Shown one piece after another: positions 21,091 through 32,126 of a stretch of 64,000 bases of DNA. The stretch is from Microvelia longipes (taxonomy: Eukaryota > Arthropoda > Insecta > Hemiptera > Veliidae), in contig JACMZG010001914.1 of the NCBI GenBank assembly GCA_018340805.1, positions 50,281,731-50,345,730 of the forward strand. The letters are read 5' to 3'. The translations under genes were made by a program, and so were the position numbers. Position 1 is the stretch's first letter, and the number at the start of each line of letters is the position of its first letter. The notes under the pieces are model-generated. The model ran no database searches, was not told where the DNA came from, and saw nothing but the letters and a program-made list of their open reading frames with translations.

Positions 21091-21093
<3 letters not shown>

Positions 21094-21153
<60 letters not shown>

Positions 21154-21180
21154 GTATGTATGTATGTATGTATGTATGTA
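21094..21180. repeat. (TA)n followed by (TATG)n microsatellite
   Basis: About 28 TA units, then several TATG units. It abuts the MITE ending at 21080. Confidence 0.9.
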
Positions 21181-21639
21181 CCTTTTCACTGCTTCTATTC
21201 ACATTTTTATGTTATCAAAGTTTTCTTTTAAAGATCAGCAGCGTCTATATTTATTTATAATTTACGGCGTGAGCCAATATACATATATATAAAAATATAT
21301 GTATTTTTGCATAGCAAAATCAAGAAACAAAAATTTACAAAATTAAGATAAACAAAAAATAATATAAATTATTTTATACTATTATTATTTATACTAAATA
21401 AGTATAAATTAGTGGTAAACAACAAATGGAAAAATTGACAAGACTATAAAATAAAATAAAATATCGCATTCATAAAGGAGGAAAGTAAATGGGGGAAAAA
21501 AAAATAAAAAAACAGCTGTAACATCAAAGTATTAGTGATAAATGTGTCATTATGATGGTGAGAATGATAACAAAAATATACACATATAATAAACGTTAAA
21601 TAAAATATGTGCTCAATAAATAAATAAAAATAAAAAAAT

Positions 21640-21857
21640 CAAATGCCTTTTAGGGCCTTTCGGCCCATCAGGGTATTCACCCTGCGGGAACCACCTCAGG
21701 TGGGTTGCATCTACTACACTCTAAGAATTAATTAAAGTTGGCGAAATCATTTTAATACAAATACTATTCATAAAATCTTAGAGCATAGCCCGGGCTGCGA
21801 ACCCCGGACCTCCGGTGCCGAAATCGAACGCCTTTACGATCACGGCCACGGAGGCAG
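21640..21857 (-). repeat. tRNA-derived SINE (minus strand)
   Basis: Read on the minus strand it starts GCCTCCGTGGCCGTGATCG (A-box-like) and continues to GGTCCGGGGTTCGCAGCCC (B box GGTTCGCAG), then a body, then CACCTGAGGTGGTTCCCGCA and an A/T-rich tail. It is homologous to the split copy at 13955-15825. The most complete copy of the family in the window. It lies just downstream of the minus-strand knottin gene. Confidence 0.75.
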
Positions 21858-21935
21858 ATATGTGCTCAATAGTGGATCTCATTTTGAACTAAATAAGGAA
21901 TGAAAAAAAAGGATTTTAATTATAAACGTATACAA

Positions 21936-21941
21936 TTTATT
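21936..21941 (-). terminator. Poly(A) signal of the minus-strand knottin gene
   Basis: AATAAA on the minus strand, 6 bp after the TAA stop (21948-21950). Position and strand agree with the end of the two-exon gene above it. Confidence 0.7.
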
Positions 21942-21947
21942 GAAACA

Positions 21948-22031
21948 TTAAAGGCATCTGTCAGCATAGGAAGCACAGAATCGTGGCTTCAGCACGCTGG
22001 AAGAACAGCACGGCATTCCCACTCCGAAACA
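21948..22031 (-). CDS. Repeat-knottin gene exon 2 (knottin tail)
   Basis: Acceptor ATATGTTTCAG on the minus strand, then 27 codons and TAA. It encodes Cys 2-6 of the knottin (x6, CC, x9, x6 spacing) and ends one residue after the last Cys, as in the second knottin gene. AATAAA follows within 10 bp. The 500-bp intron overlaps coding-like sequence on the plus strand (22150-22423). Confidence 0.8.
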   Translation of the reverse strand, partial: CFGVGMPCCSSSVLKPRFCASYADRCL

Positions 22032-23527
22032 CTGAAACATATCATTTCATTTAAAAGATTTGTTTCGTTTTTTTACTAGTATTTAAGAATTCAGAATTCA
22101 AGTTAATGCGTCACCTGTCGAATTGTAATATTCTGAGGGCCGCATCAAGGACTATATAGGTATATAGGAGTATATACTCTTTGGCCGCACTCTTGACTTT
22201 GAAGACCGCTGGCGTAGACTTTCAAGCAACAAAGATGATTTTGGTTCGAGTAACCTTAGTAGTTACTCGAAAACTAAAAAGCAAAACTAAAACTTACTTC
22301 GCTAACAAAAAAGTAGATTTCAATCATTTATTGCAGGGCAGCTATATTTTATTAGAACCAGATAAAAGGAACCGTCGAGCATCTGGTTCAGGAGGATCCT
22401 TTGTCGGAAGGTCTTTGGATTGAAAATAGCTCAGTAGAAAGGGTCCAAAGGGGCAAAAAAGTCAAAAAACTGTTTCATAAAATCGAAAGTAAATACATTT
22501 TTTCAATTATTATATAAAAAGGGACACTCACATGTTGCCCTGGAGGAATGCAATTTCCTGGTTTATTTTGGGAGGTAAGGATGCTAACGACATTGTCAGG
22601 AAGAGATCTTGGAGGTTGGAATTTGAATCCTGTGTCCAATATAAGTTTAGCTGGTGGTAACTGAGCAAATACTCCGGGTTCATTATTCGGCCCAGCACCT
22701 CCTGTGGTTCCCCAGTGGTTTAAATTGAACATAGGTGGTTCGTTATTTGGTCCAGCACCTCCAGTTGTTCCCCAATGATGAGAAAACACTGATGGCTCGT
22801 TATTCGGACCAGCTCCACCTGTTGTACCCCAATGGTGAGAAAACACTGATGGTACGTTATTCGAACCAGGTCCCCCTGTCGTTCCCTGATGGTGAGAAAA
22901 CACTGATGGTTCGTTATTCGGACCAGCTCCACCTGTTGTACCCCAATGGTGAGAAAACACTGATGGTTCGTTATTCGGACCAGCACCCCCTGTTGTTCCC
23001 CAATGGTGAGAAAACACTGATGGTTCGTTATTCGGACCAGCTCCCCCTGTTGTTCCCCAATGGTGAGAGAACACTGATGGTTGGTTATTAGGACCAGCTC
23101 CTCCAGTTGTTGCCCAATGATTCCAATTCATAAATGGTAGCAACATTGATAACTCATTGTTTGGTCCGGCACTCCTGATGTTGACCAATCGAATTAAACA
23201 TCGGATGAAAATGGTTAGGATCATTTTTGCCAATCCAATCTAATTTTTGCAAATAGTTCATCATCATTATCATCCAAAATTGGTCAAATGGGTTTTTATG
23301 CCAATGTGGTTTTGTAGGCATCGGTGTTGTCGGTTCCTCAACAGGTGTTGGTTCTTCCCACTACAGGATTCCCTATAGTTGGTTCAACTTGAGCCAAAAT
23401 TGGGTTCGTCATGGTCGTTATCTGCATCAACAGTCGCATTTGATTCTTCGACTAAAACTCCTGGTTCATCTTGACCAAAACACCGTCCGCCAAACCAAAC
23501 CACAAAAACTATCAAATATATCTTCAT
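21948..23527 (-). CDS. Secreted tandem-repeat protein with C-terminal knottin domain
   Basis: Two exons: 23527-22532 and 22031-21948. The ATG at 23527 opens a hydrophobic signal peptide (MKIYLIVFVVWF...), then an acidic linker, a Pro/Thr stretch, about eight 19-residue repeats rich in Gly, Asn, Pro, His and Trp, and a six-Cys tail. Spacing is C-x6-C-x6-CC-x9-C-x6-C, the inhibitor-cystine-knot pattern. The phase-0 intron falls directly before the second Cys, as in the knottin gene at 32-36 kb. Three apparent one-base insertions between about 23155 and 23405 break the frame; the repeat frame equals the signal-peptide frame, so they cancel out together. They may be assembly errors in homopolymers (CCC, GGG) or real decay. 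Knottins include antimicrobial peptides, protease inhibitors and venom peptides; the role here is unknown. Confidence 0.7.
22150..22423 (+). other. Coding-like segments on plus strand within knottin intron
   Basis: Two open stretches look exon-like. The first is about 22170-22290, reading LFGRTLDFEDRWRRLSSNKD in a frame without ATG. The second is 22337-22423 after acceptor TTTATTGCAG, reading GSYILLEPDKRNRRASGSGG to TGA in phase 0. They are not recognisable. They lie opposite the 500-bp intron of the knottin gene, and the minus strand is also open over part of this interval, so local base composition may explain it. A terminal exon pair of an unknown plus-strand gene is possible. Confidence 0.2.
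22532..23527 (-). CDS. Repeat-knottin gene exon 1
   Basis: The signal-peptide frame runs from 23527 to a TGA at 23384-23386. An open middle segment (EPTPVEEPTTPMPTKPHW...) is in another frame, and the repeat frame runs from about 23165 to 22532. The donor GTGAGT follows CAT in phase 0 and is a full consensus match. Without splicing the frame would run on to 22475, adding a short unrelated tail, so the splice is preferred. The exon encodes the first Cys of the knottin. Confidence 0.65.
22670..23125 (-). repeat. 57-bp in-frame tandem repeats
   Basis: About eight units of 57 bp, each encoding 19 residues of the type HHWGTTGGAGPNNEPSVFS. Unit length is a multiple of three and changes are mostly third-position, so the array has been under protein-level constraint. 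Terminal units are more diverged (NHWATTGG, MFNLNHWGTT). Open frames on other strands and frames here are shadows of this array. Confidence 0.9.
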
Positions 23528-23583
23528 TACAACGCAATACTAACATAAACTAAACTAAGATTTAAATCAATACAACTAACAAC

Positions 23584-23591
23584 TATTTATA
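23584..23591 (-). promoter_or_regulatory. TATA box of the repeat-knottin gene
   Basis: TATAAATA on the minus strand, 57 bp upstream of the ATG at 23527. The same octamer stands 55 bp before the ATG of the other knottin gene, so both appear to use compact TATA-type promoters typical of highly expressed secreted peptides. The start site would fall near 23555-23560. Confidence 0.65.
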
Positions 23592-24019
23592 CCCTTCTTA
23601 TTTAAACAATACTGATTAAAAAACACTATCAACGACGCATTAATTTATTCTTAATCTAAAACAAACATATATCTACGCTATTATTTCTATGTATGACAGA
23701 ATAAATACACTTTAAATAGTCTGCATTATTCTTTAAATGTGTGAATAATTATATACACAGAAACAAAATTACAATTAGGAATTTTCATTAAAATAAATAT
23801 AATTCAATAATACGTTAAATTATTGTTTTTATGAATTTAATAATATATATTGTAATAATAGAATAACATGGTCTGGCTATATTATGCGAAGAGAAATTAA
23901 AGATTCAGCAGGTAATAGGCCAAGAGGCGGGTTGAGGCTGAAGATCCGGCTGGTAATAGCTCAAGAGTAGATTAAGGTAGGAATAGATACAAAGAGAAAG
24001 ATGTTAAAAAGTAAGAAAA

Positions 24020-24535
24020 ACATAAAACGATCAGATGGAATGACAGAGATATATATAGAAAAGAATGAGAGGCAATAAGAACGAATGGAATGACAGAGAT
24101 ATATATAGAAAAGAATGAGAGGCAATAAGAACGAATGGAATGACAGAGATATATATAGAAAAGAATGAGAGGCAATAAGAACGAATGGAATGACAGAGAT
24201 ACATAGACAAAAGATGTTGGCGGGGCAATATGGACGGATGGAATGACAGAGATACATAGAGAAGAGAAGTTGCCGGGGCAACCAGAACGGATGAATGACA
24301 GAGATAATAGAGAAAAAAAGTTGGCCAGGCAATAAGAACGGATGGAATGACAGAGATAATAGAGAAAAAAAAGTTGGCCAGGCAATAAGAACGGATGGAA
24401 TGACAGAGATACATAGAGAAAAAAAAGTTGGCCAGGCAATAAGAACGGATGGAATGACAGAGATACATAGAGAAAAAAAAGTTGGCCAGGCAATAAGAAC
24501 GGATAGAGATACAAAGAGAAGTTGGCGGTGCAATA
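24020..24535. repeat. GGAATGACAGAGATA minisatellite
   Basis: Around ten units of about 50-57 bp containing GGAATGACAGAGATAnATAGA, with two subfamilies: the left units carry AAAGAATGAGAGGCAATAAG and the right units AAAAAGTTGGCCAGGCAATA. Overlapping open frames on both strands are caused by the repeat and encode only low-complexity sequence. Confidence 0.9.
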
Positions 24536-25094
24536 AACTTACTTAATTTTTTTTATGCCAAATTATTAAATAAAAGGCTAATTACAGTCGAATTTATTAT
24601 AAACAAATAAAAGGCAATTAGTAAATAACAGAGATATCACACATTGGTTAACATATCCTTTGTACATTCGAATCGAATCGTAAATTAGGATTTTATTAAT
24701 TTTGTGCGATATGGTCCCGAAAATTTTTGGAACATAATGGTTATTCACGTTAAGGGAATAATGTTAGGCATAATTCCTTGAGCAATGAAGTTTAATCCAT
24801 TAACGCAGCCGAGATAACCATAAATAAAATTCCTGAGTCGAAGCCGAGGGAATGAATCATTGTTTGGGGAATATTATAATTTTACTCTCGTAGTTATATA
24901 GTACAAGATTTTACCTTATGAGGGGAGAAAACAAAACACAGATGTATAACATCGTTATCTGGTTCATTGATTACAAAGTGTTAACAAGTTGAAGAAACTA
25001 AGGTGAGCGTTAATGGAGTTCATCTTAATAAAGAGGAAGAAGTCTTTCCACAAAAATTTATTTATTTATAGCAAAGCACTTTCAACCTAACAAG

Positions 25095-25215
25095 AGGATA
25101 TCATTAGTGCTAGCCGTTGAATGAAGAAGAGGGTGATAGATGAGTCTCTTGGATCAGATATCAAAGATAGACAGTCTATCTTTGATATCTGATCTATAAG
25201 ACTCATCTATCACGC
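25095..25215. repeat. Hairpin-forming repeat, relative at 11.3 kb
   Basis: GATAGATGAGTCT...CAAAGATAGAC at about 25136-25173 is followed directly by its complement, giving a near-perfect hairpin with almost no loop. The arm sequence is shared with 11325-11395. Likely a MITE remnant. Confidence 0.7.
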
Positions 25216-25847
25216 TGGTCATTGCTTGTCAAAAAACTAAAGAAATAAGATAATTTTCAATTTTAATGGAAGCTGTGACAGCATATAAATCAGTTTCTTA
25301 TAGTTCAAAGCATTAAATAAATCTAATTAATAATCATATAATATACAAATATAATAGAAGCGCAGGAGGTCAGATGATGAGTGGGGGGGGGCAATATTAG
25401 TTTTATATAGACAAGAGAATTTTATCATTTTCGCTTTGATTTAAACTAAAGTAATATATAAACCATATAAACAATATTAACATAGATGGTTCACTTCCGA
25501 GTGTAGTAGGAACACTCAATTGACAAGTTTGTGTTTTTGGTTTAAGTTGGGGGCCTCATCACTAGAGTCTTGAAGAGCGCTAGTAGTAAAAATATATTTG
25601 CTCTATTCTCTACTAGATTGTGCTGTAGTATTTTTTTAAATTTAAACAGTTGCTAATCGTTTAGTAAAATAAAATAAAAGTAAACAAAGATCTATGGTAT
25701 GCTGTAGTATTTGCGATGTTTTTGTTTTTCAAAACTTGGGGGCCTCATCACGCGAAGCAGCACCATCGTTTTCTTAAAAAAATAACAATAATTCATTTTT
25801 AGTGTTTTAGACTTAACATTTAAATTTGCTATCTGAATATAACATCT

Positions 25848-25935
25848 CGGGTTGGCGCAAACGGATAAGTAAGGGAAACAAACAAAATTTGAAACTCTGA
25901 CATTAGAGGTTCAAATCCAAGGGTGGACGACAGAA
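25848..25935 (+). repeat. tRNA-related SINE head
   Basis: GGTTGGCGCAAACGGATAAG resembles an A box, and 50 bp later GAGGTTCAAATCCAAGGG is a B box with tRNA-like spacing. The expected cloverleaf is imperfect, so a SINE or pseudo-tRNA rather than a working tRNA gene. Confidence 0.45.
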
Positions 25936-26057
25936 TGGGTGAAACTTTTTACCAATTTATACGAAATTCTTATAGAGCTTTCTTGAGATCACTCATCCAT
26001 CGACTCCTCATCATTCTAGCGCTGAAAAGCGGATGGAAAGACTTGATTACCCTCAAC

Positions 26058-26812
26058 CAGAGACTATAGATACTTAAACAGTAAGACTGTCGACTCAATG
26101 GTGGGAAAATTTGGATTCAGGTCGACACTAGCGCGGCGAGGACCTACCTTTCAATTGAGCGGGCGTGGCTTAATTTCCCGCTTTTTGCCAGAAATTTAAT
26201 TTTTATACTTTGTATAGTTATACTTCTAACTAACCCCACCACTTTAATCTTACACAGAACGCTTCAGATTATTTTTAAGTTTTTCAATCAAGTAATTTAT
26301 TAATTTAATTAATTTAATCAGGTATTAATGAAATAGTGGGCAAACTTTACACGTGGTAGAAGATAGATTTTGGCATTTAATGCAGCCTGTATTTTAATTA
26401 CATCGGCAAGATGCGCACATGTAATTTAATGTTATTACCTGATAAAATTGACTTAAATAATAAATTAATTAAATGAAATTTACACTTATCTGCCATCAGT
26501 AGCGTTCTCTGGAAGTTTTAAAAAGGTTTCTATTTACTTTTAGTTTCTGAATTTTTGAAATACAGAACATGCAACGGCGAACCGTTTTTGTGAAAAGTAC
26601 ATACTGAAAACAATAATTTTATAATAATAATAAATGTAGCTGTCATAACCAAGAATTGCCATGGTATTCATAAATTTAAATATAATCAGTCATTTTTGGA
26701 AAGCCATTGGGGATAGTTTATGAGTTGTTCGCACCGGTCCGCCGCAGCGCTATTTTTAGTAGCTTGCGATAATCGAATCCAAACTTTTCCTCATTTAAGT
26801 TAACCCCCCCTG
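26058..26812. mobile_element. hAT-like MITE family H2, copy C
   Basis: 755 bp starting CAGAGACTATAGATACTT and ending TTAACCCCCCCTG, flanked by the perfect 8-bp duplication CCCTCAAC at 26050-26057 and 26813-26820. This clean single insertion defines the true ends of the family and so confirms the ends of tandem copies A and B. Confidence 0.92.
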
Positions 26813-26820
26813 CCCTCAAC

Positions 26821-28380
26821 AGCTCGTTGTTTGGTTGAATAAAAAAAAATAAATAAAAGTGTCAGAAATAAAAATATCTGACAGTTTCACGCTGTCACCA
26901 CTACTGTACTACTTGAGCCTCCTGCATCCCATCAACTATTTTTTTTTAAATCTTTGAGTGAGCCATCTATGTTAATATTGTTTATCTATGATATTTTTGT
27001 TTTTATTGCATTTATTTGTACAATTTAGTGTAAACATTTAATAATTTGGGTGAGAAATACGTTTTATCACATCCAATAGAGGTTTTTTAAATGCGAATCT
27101 TTTAATACTAGGTTTGTTTAAATTACTTAAAACGAGCGGCTTATTAAACTTTCTTTTCGTGTGAACTATTTAACTTAGTAGGTACATTTTGCGAGTGAAA
27201 TTCGTTTTTTCCCTTTAAATATTAATTGCAATTAGTAATTTAACAACTTTAACCTACATTTTTTGAATATAATAAAAGCAATCGTAATTTTAAGTTATAT
27301 TCAAGGCAATACATTGTCGTCTGTATGTTCTTCAAAATCTTAATTAAAGCATGTGGGTTACCTTTACTATAGTTTCTCTTTTGCTTTAACTAAATTATTG
27401 TAACAATTAATTCACAGAATTTAATACGAAATCATTAAATTATCACGTACTTATAAACAAGATAAAACAAGACGTAAGAAAACAAGATAAAAAGTAAAAC
27501 TCACCTAGTGTTATCAGGGTCGCCAATAAATCTAAGTAAAAAAACGTAAATCCTTAAAGGCTCACGCGCAGTTATTCCAATTTTAGCTATTTTTATTTTT
27601 GAGCCAGCTATCGGATGATCACGCATGTCTGAATTTTTTGACACAGGTTCATAGAGATATTATTACTAGAGAATCCCAACAGGTTGGGATTCTCTGTTGT
27701 TGGGATAACTGATCCCGCCAAAACATCGCGTCTTTTATGGTGAAGGTCCACTTTTGGTTATAAGTAAGTTTAAATGGTTAAGTTAAATTAAATTGTGATT
27801 TCTTTGCATAAAATTTTTTTAGTTACTAAATGAATACATGTAATACATGAAACATGTAAGTAACCAAGCAGCCAAATCCAAAAGCAATGTTTCTGCGCGT
27901 GTAACCCTATTTAGATATCGTAATTAATAGAATCCTCGGATTTATAATACTGTGAGACCGTACTAAAATTAAATTCGTAGTTTTAATTTTATTAAATTAA
28001 TTTTAATATTTTTTTTTAATTAATTTTTCAAATTTTAATTAAAAATGTAAGTTTAAAAATATATTTCTCATAAAACCCTAAAACTACGGAAATAATGGAA
28101 CAATTTTCTTTTTACATTAAGCTTTTTGTTTTTCACAGATTAGTCTTTCCCTTTGTATACGTTATATTGCCTTTAATCTTTCTTTTTTATGAAATCCTAA
28201 TTATAATTAAAGAGGTTATATTTACCGCAGATTCAAGAACCAATTAAAGAACCAACCACCATCGATACTTGCTAATCGATAAGGACTCTAATTTTATTAT
28301 TGTTAATAAATACATGTAAGTAAACCAAGCAGCCAAATCCAAAAGCAATGTTTTCCTGCTAACCACTTATTAATTACATA
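26821..28380. other. Intergenic, repeat fragments only
   Basis: AT-rich. It contains a duplicated block AACCAAGCAGCCAAATCCAAAAGC (27860 and 28321) and a segment near 27710 (AACTGATCCCGCCAAAACAT) shared with 28770 and 60920, pointing to an unclassified dispersed element. No gene found. Confidence 0.4.
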
Positions 28381-28384
28381 CAGC

Positions 28385-28670
28385 GTATTTGACTCCGTAT
28401 CGTTCCGTCGACAAATCGTTCCATCGACTAATAATTTGAGTTTGTCGACGTAACGAATCGGGTTGTTGCGTCGACAATTCATTCCGTCGACAAGTTATTT
28501 GTCGACGCAAGAATCCGATTCGTTCCATCGACAAATCATTCCGTCGCCAAATTATTCCATCGACAAATCATTGCATCGACAAGTTATTTGTCCACGTAGT
28601 GATTTTTGACGCACCAACCCGTTTAGTCCCGTCGACCGTCGATGGAATGATTTGTCGACGGAACGAAATC
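28385..28670. repeat. Cluster of GTCGAC/CATCGACAAATCATT repeats
   Basis: About a dozen imperfect 17-20 bp units around TTCC(A/G)TCGACAAAT, in both orientations (GTCGACG...AAC also present). Dense GTCGAC palindromes in AT-rich surroundings stand out. Flanked by sequence shared with 60830-60960. Probably the internal subrepeat region of an unclassified transposon. Confidence 0.7.
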
Positions 28671-29814
28671 ACTCTACGTATTTAATAGATGATCGAATTC
28701 CATACGCATTTTATACGATTCGGTTCATGCACCGTATATGTTGAGTCGATCGAGTCAGATGACTTGATAACTGATCCCGCATAAAATCGCGTCTTTTTTG
28801 TCCTTACACAGACAAAAAAGAATGAAACTTTGTTGGTTAACTGCGGTTAATTTTGTTTTCCTTGCATAGAAATAAAGTTAGACTACAAAAAAATAATATT
28901 TGAAAAATTATTTGGTAAAACACGGTAATATTAAAGTGAAATCATAATTGGTTGAAGAGGCTATATTTTAAATATCATCGCCTCTGAAGGTATATAGGGT
29001 ATTGGTGGACAGGCCAGTGAGGGCGAGGCCTGTATATTAATAAATTAATACGGGTCTTCGGCCCGTATTGAATAATTTGATTAAATAATTTATTTTAAAA
29101 AAATTGTAACAGTTTAAAATATTATGATTTATGCATCTAAATAAATTTAATTATTAAAGATCATAAAATCAATTATCTTTAAGAAGTAATAAAAGTTAAT
29201 AGTGCGTCAGGTGTCAGGTGAAATATTAAATATTTCTCAGGTAATATTTCGTAACAAATCGCTCAATGTAATGAAGTTGAATTCTATTGTTTAGTTAGTT
29301 ATAATCGTGTCGAGGTCAACTTGGAGATATATACTTAGAACTGCTAAGCCCCGCAACTTCGCGTCCTAACTACTCATAAAAAAATTAAATTAGAACCTCA
29401 TAAATTAACAGTAATTCCAAATTTTTTTTATAAAAAAATCGGGTGAGGTGTCGGAACTTTTTCCTATCACATCGGATCCGCTTTGCTCATTCTCCCTTCT
29501 TCGACCTCGCTTCGCTCGTCCTTTGAATATACAATTCGCCAAATTTATACTAAAACACATCTTTAGACTTAGTTAGAAAGTTAGAATAATATAATAATGA
29601 AGGATGATAGAAGGATGAATAATATAATAAGTTAGGAAAGGAATAATAACAGAGAAATAAAACATATTAAGTATAAATAAATTAACAAAAATAATAAATG
29701 ATAGGAAGTATAAGAAAAAAGAAAATATACTAATAAAGGTAAACAGGTAAAGTTATTAGGAAGGTAGAAACAAAGCCATACATAATAGCTGTACAATAGC
29801 TATACATAAATGGC
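28671..29814. other. Intergenic, no gene seen
   Basis: Includes a GGGCGAGGCCTG...CGGGTCTTCGGCCCG hairpin region near 29020-29065 and a partial minus copy of the GAGCGAAGCGAG dispersed repeat at 29440-29560. No exon-like open frames. Confidence 0.35.
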
Positions 29815-30050
29815 AAGTGGGGGAAGATAATGCCAATTGTTACTAATCCCTGGAATTATGCCTTGGGAGTCAGTTGTTACAAATCACTCGGCATATGCCT
29901 CTGGAGCAATTGTTACAATCCCTCGGATAAGCCTCTGGAGCCAATTGTTACAAATCCCTCGGCATAAGCCTCTGGAGCCATTGTTACAAATCCTCGGCAT
30001 AGCCTCTGGAGCCAATTGCTACTAATCCCTCGGATTATGCCTCGGGATTT
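29815..30050. repeat. 37-bp tandem repeat (CTCGGCATAAGCCTCTGGAG)
   Basis: About six units with CCCTCGG(C/A)ATA(A)GCCTCTGGAG and CAATTGTTACAAAT. The open frame here encodes only the repeat and is rejected as a gene. Confidence 0.85.
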
Positions 30051-30291
30051 ATTAATCGCGATTGCTTCGACTTTGTCTTAGGAATCATTTAATTACTTGG
30101 AATTTAATGGATTGCATTATTCAATGCACCAATAACCATTGTTATGTAAAATAATATTAACATAAATATAACAGGTATTATTTGCAAAACATGAATAGTT
30201 GACACTATATGTTGCGAGAGACACCTAGGAAATGTAACAAGCAAAGTGTCTCGCAATTATATTGTAGATAAATATAATAACCAGCATGGGG

Positions 30292-30520
30292 TTCCTGTGG
30301 TATAATAGTTAGCACGTTTGCCTACCACCCAGACAGTTCGGGTTCGATCCTGGTCGGGACCTCTAGGATTTTCATGTGAGGGATGGAAATCCTTTCACGT
30401 TCCTTCCTTTAAAAGGGACGTTAAGCCGGTGGTTCCGAGCCTGTGTGATGTCAGGTACTAGTATAGACGATCCCTAACCCTAAATGAACCTCAGTTTAGG
30501 CAAAATTAGAACCCCTCAAT
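30292..30520 (+). repeat. tRNA-derived SINE
   Basis: The head GGTTCCTGTGGTATAATAGT (A box) to GTTCGGGTTCGATCCTGG (B box) folds as a near-complete tRNA: acceptor strands GGTTCC/GGGACC pair, and GTTTG pairs with CAGAC in the anticodon arm, but the loop is oversized. The body includes GGGACGTTAAGCCGGTGG, a motif seen in broadly distributed invertebrate SINE core domains. The body shows this is a SINE, not a tRNA gene. Confidence 0.7.
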
Positions 30521-32110
30521 AGTAGTTTATATTAAGTTTATATGTTTCTGCTTTATGGTTTCGAGAGCAGAAGAGCCTGTTCTGGCAATGGGGCACGTGT
30601 TGTTTTTAGTTAAAGTTATAAAAACAAAGTAAAGTCACGGCTCTTCTGTGAATTACACGTAAAATGCCTGCACTAGGGACTCACAAGGTAGAACACTATC
30701 TTCTATCAAAGAGAATCAGCAAAAAAGGCCCAACTACACGGCCATCTTGCTAGGTGGTCTATCACCTCTTTCTGATTACTATCTATATATCTAACAACAA
30801 ACAATAATGTATAATATTATTTCTTTGAGGTAGTACGTAATTGAGCACTTTATTGGACCGTTTTTAGGATGAGAAGCCAATCATTATTGTTATAGGAGGT
30901 TATTTAGTACTTTTCACCCCGAGGACAATAATGAATGTAAAAAACTCCTAGGACGTAAAAGTAATTCATATATTGCCGCCATTACTGTAATGTAGCGTGT
31001 TCAAAAAACAATCTGTGTAAAACCTTCATGAGGTTTCTTTAAAAACGTTCATTTTGTTTCTGTTTTTGTTCGTAGACTAATTTTTTTTCGTTTTTAAAAG
31101 GTGTTCTAATTGACAATTGTTGTGTGTTTATTTGTCATTTGTTTGTTTATTTTTCATTATAATTAAACATGTATTCATTTTTTTACGTTTTTTTTTTTTT
31201 TTCAATTAAGTATATAGCGCAGTTTATTTAATGAGTGCTACTTCATTTATTTAATGAGTGCTACCTCAAAAAAATAGTGTGCCATCCGGCTGAGAATGTC
31301 TTTATGTCTTGGCAATTTTTCCAGACTCGCTTCGCTCGTCGGTAAATCTAATTGCCGTGACATAAAGACACACTTCTCACCTGGCATAAATAACTATTAC
31401 TATATTAATAGTGGTTACTAATATTTAATAAATGTAATTATCATAAATTTTTTAAATAATTTAACCTCAGAAGTTTATGGACTGATTAAGTAAGAATAAA
31501 AATTTAATAAATCAACTTGAGACACTTCAACACTTATGTGAAAAATGTATGTCAATTAATAAATTAAAGTAAGCATTACAGACAAAAATGTCCCCAAAAT
31601 TTTTAATTTTAATATTTAAATAATTTTTAATTAATTCGGTTAATGATACCTTACAAATAACTTATTACTTAGGTAATGTTTGATATAAATACGTAGTTAT
31701 TATTATTTATACAACGTTAAACTCTAGTAAGTAAGCTATAATTAAGCTATCACTATAATTAATCAACATTAACTGCTTCCAGTCATTCATTTTTTTTTCA
31801 TTCAACTCAAAACATATTTCCCCAAAAATAAATTTCACGGTGATAACATTTGAGTGGAATATAATTTAAACACCTGTGACGCATTTGAGTAAAATTCACA
31901 GAAAAATAAAATAAAAATATGCAGAACGAATTGAATTATGTGCGACAATATTGTTTTGTGTAAGTAGTTAAGTTACTTAGAATCGTTATGAATAGGGGCT
32001 TCGCATCCTTGGCAAGTTCTGACGAAGTGTCATTGTCAGAGATAAAGTAATCAATATAAACAAAGGTTGATCGCTCGTAAGATCACTACTGTATCACCTG
32101 TTGAGCAAGA
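30521..32110. other. Upstream intergenic region of the plus-strand knottin gene
   Basis: AT-rich. A duplicated ATTTAATGAGTGCTAC near 31227-31265 and a GACTCGCTTCGCTCGTCGG word near 31324. No gene. Distal regulatory sequences of the knottin gene would lie here but cannot be recognised. Confidence 0.35.
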
Positions 32111-32126
32111 ACAACTTATTCCACCT

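Larger units (their letters stand above)
24540..26049. other. Intergenic, no gene seen
   Basis: AT-rich sequence with dispersed repeat pieces: a GAGTCGAAGCCGAGGGAATG block near 24834, the 25.1-kb hairpin, two TTGGGGGCCTCATCAC blocks near 25547 and 25736, and the tRNA-like head. No splice-supported coding exon. Confidence 0.4.

Noticed and set aside
22735..23091. 118-residue open frame on the plus strand and an 88-residue one in another minus frame
   Set aside because: Both are shadows of the 57-bp repeat whose minus-strand frame has a signal peptide, donor and knottin exon.
23961..24546. Long Phe/Leu/Ser-rich open frames on the minus strand and one on the plus strand
   Set aside because: They coincide with the GGAATGACAGAGATA minisatellite and are in phase with it only because of unit length. 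All are repetitive, and three minus frames overlap.
28385..29560. CRISPR-like or regulatory array at the GTCGAC cluster
   Set aside because: Units are irregular, in both orientations and without unique equal-length spacers; the window is eukaryotic.
30292..30366. Functional tRNA gene
   Set aside because: A and B boxes and acceptor pairing are present, but the anticodon loop is oversized and a SINE body follows directly.
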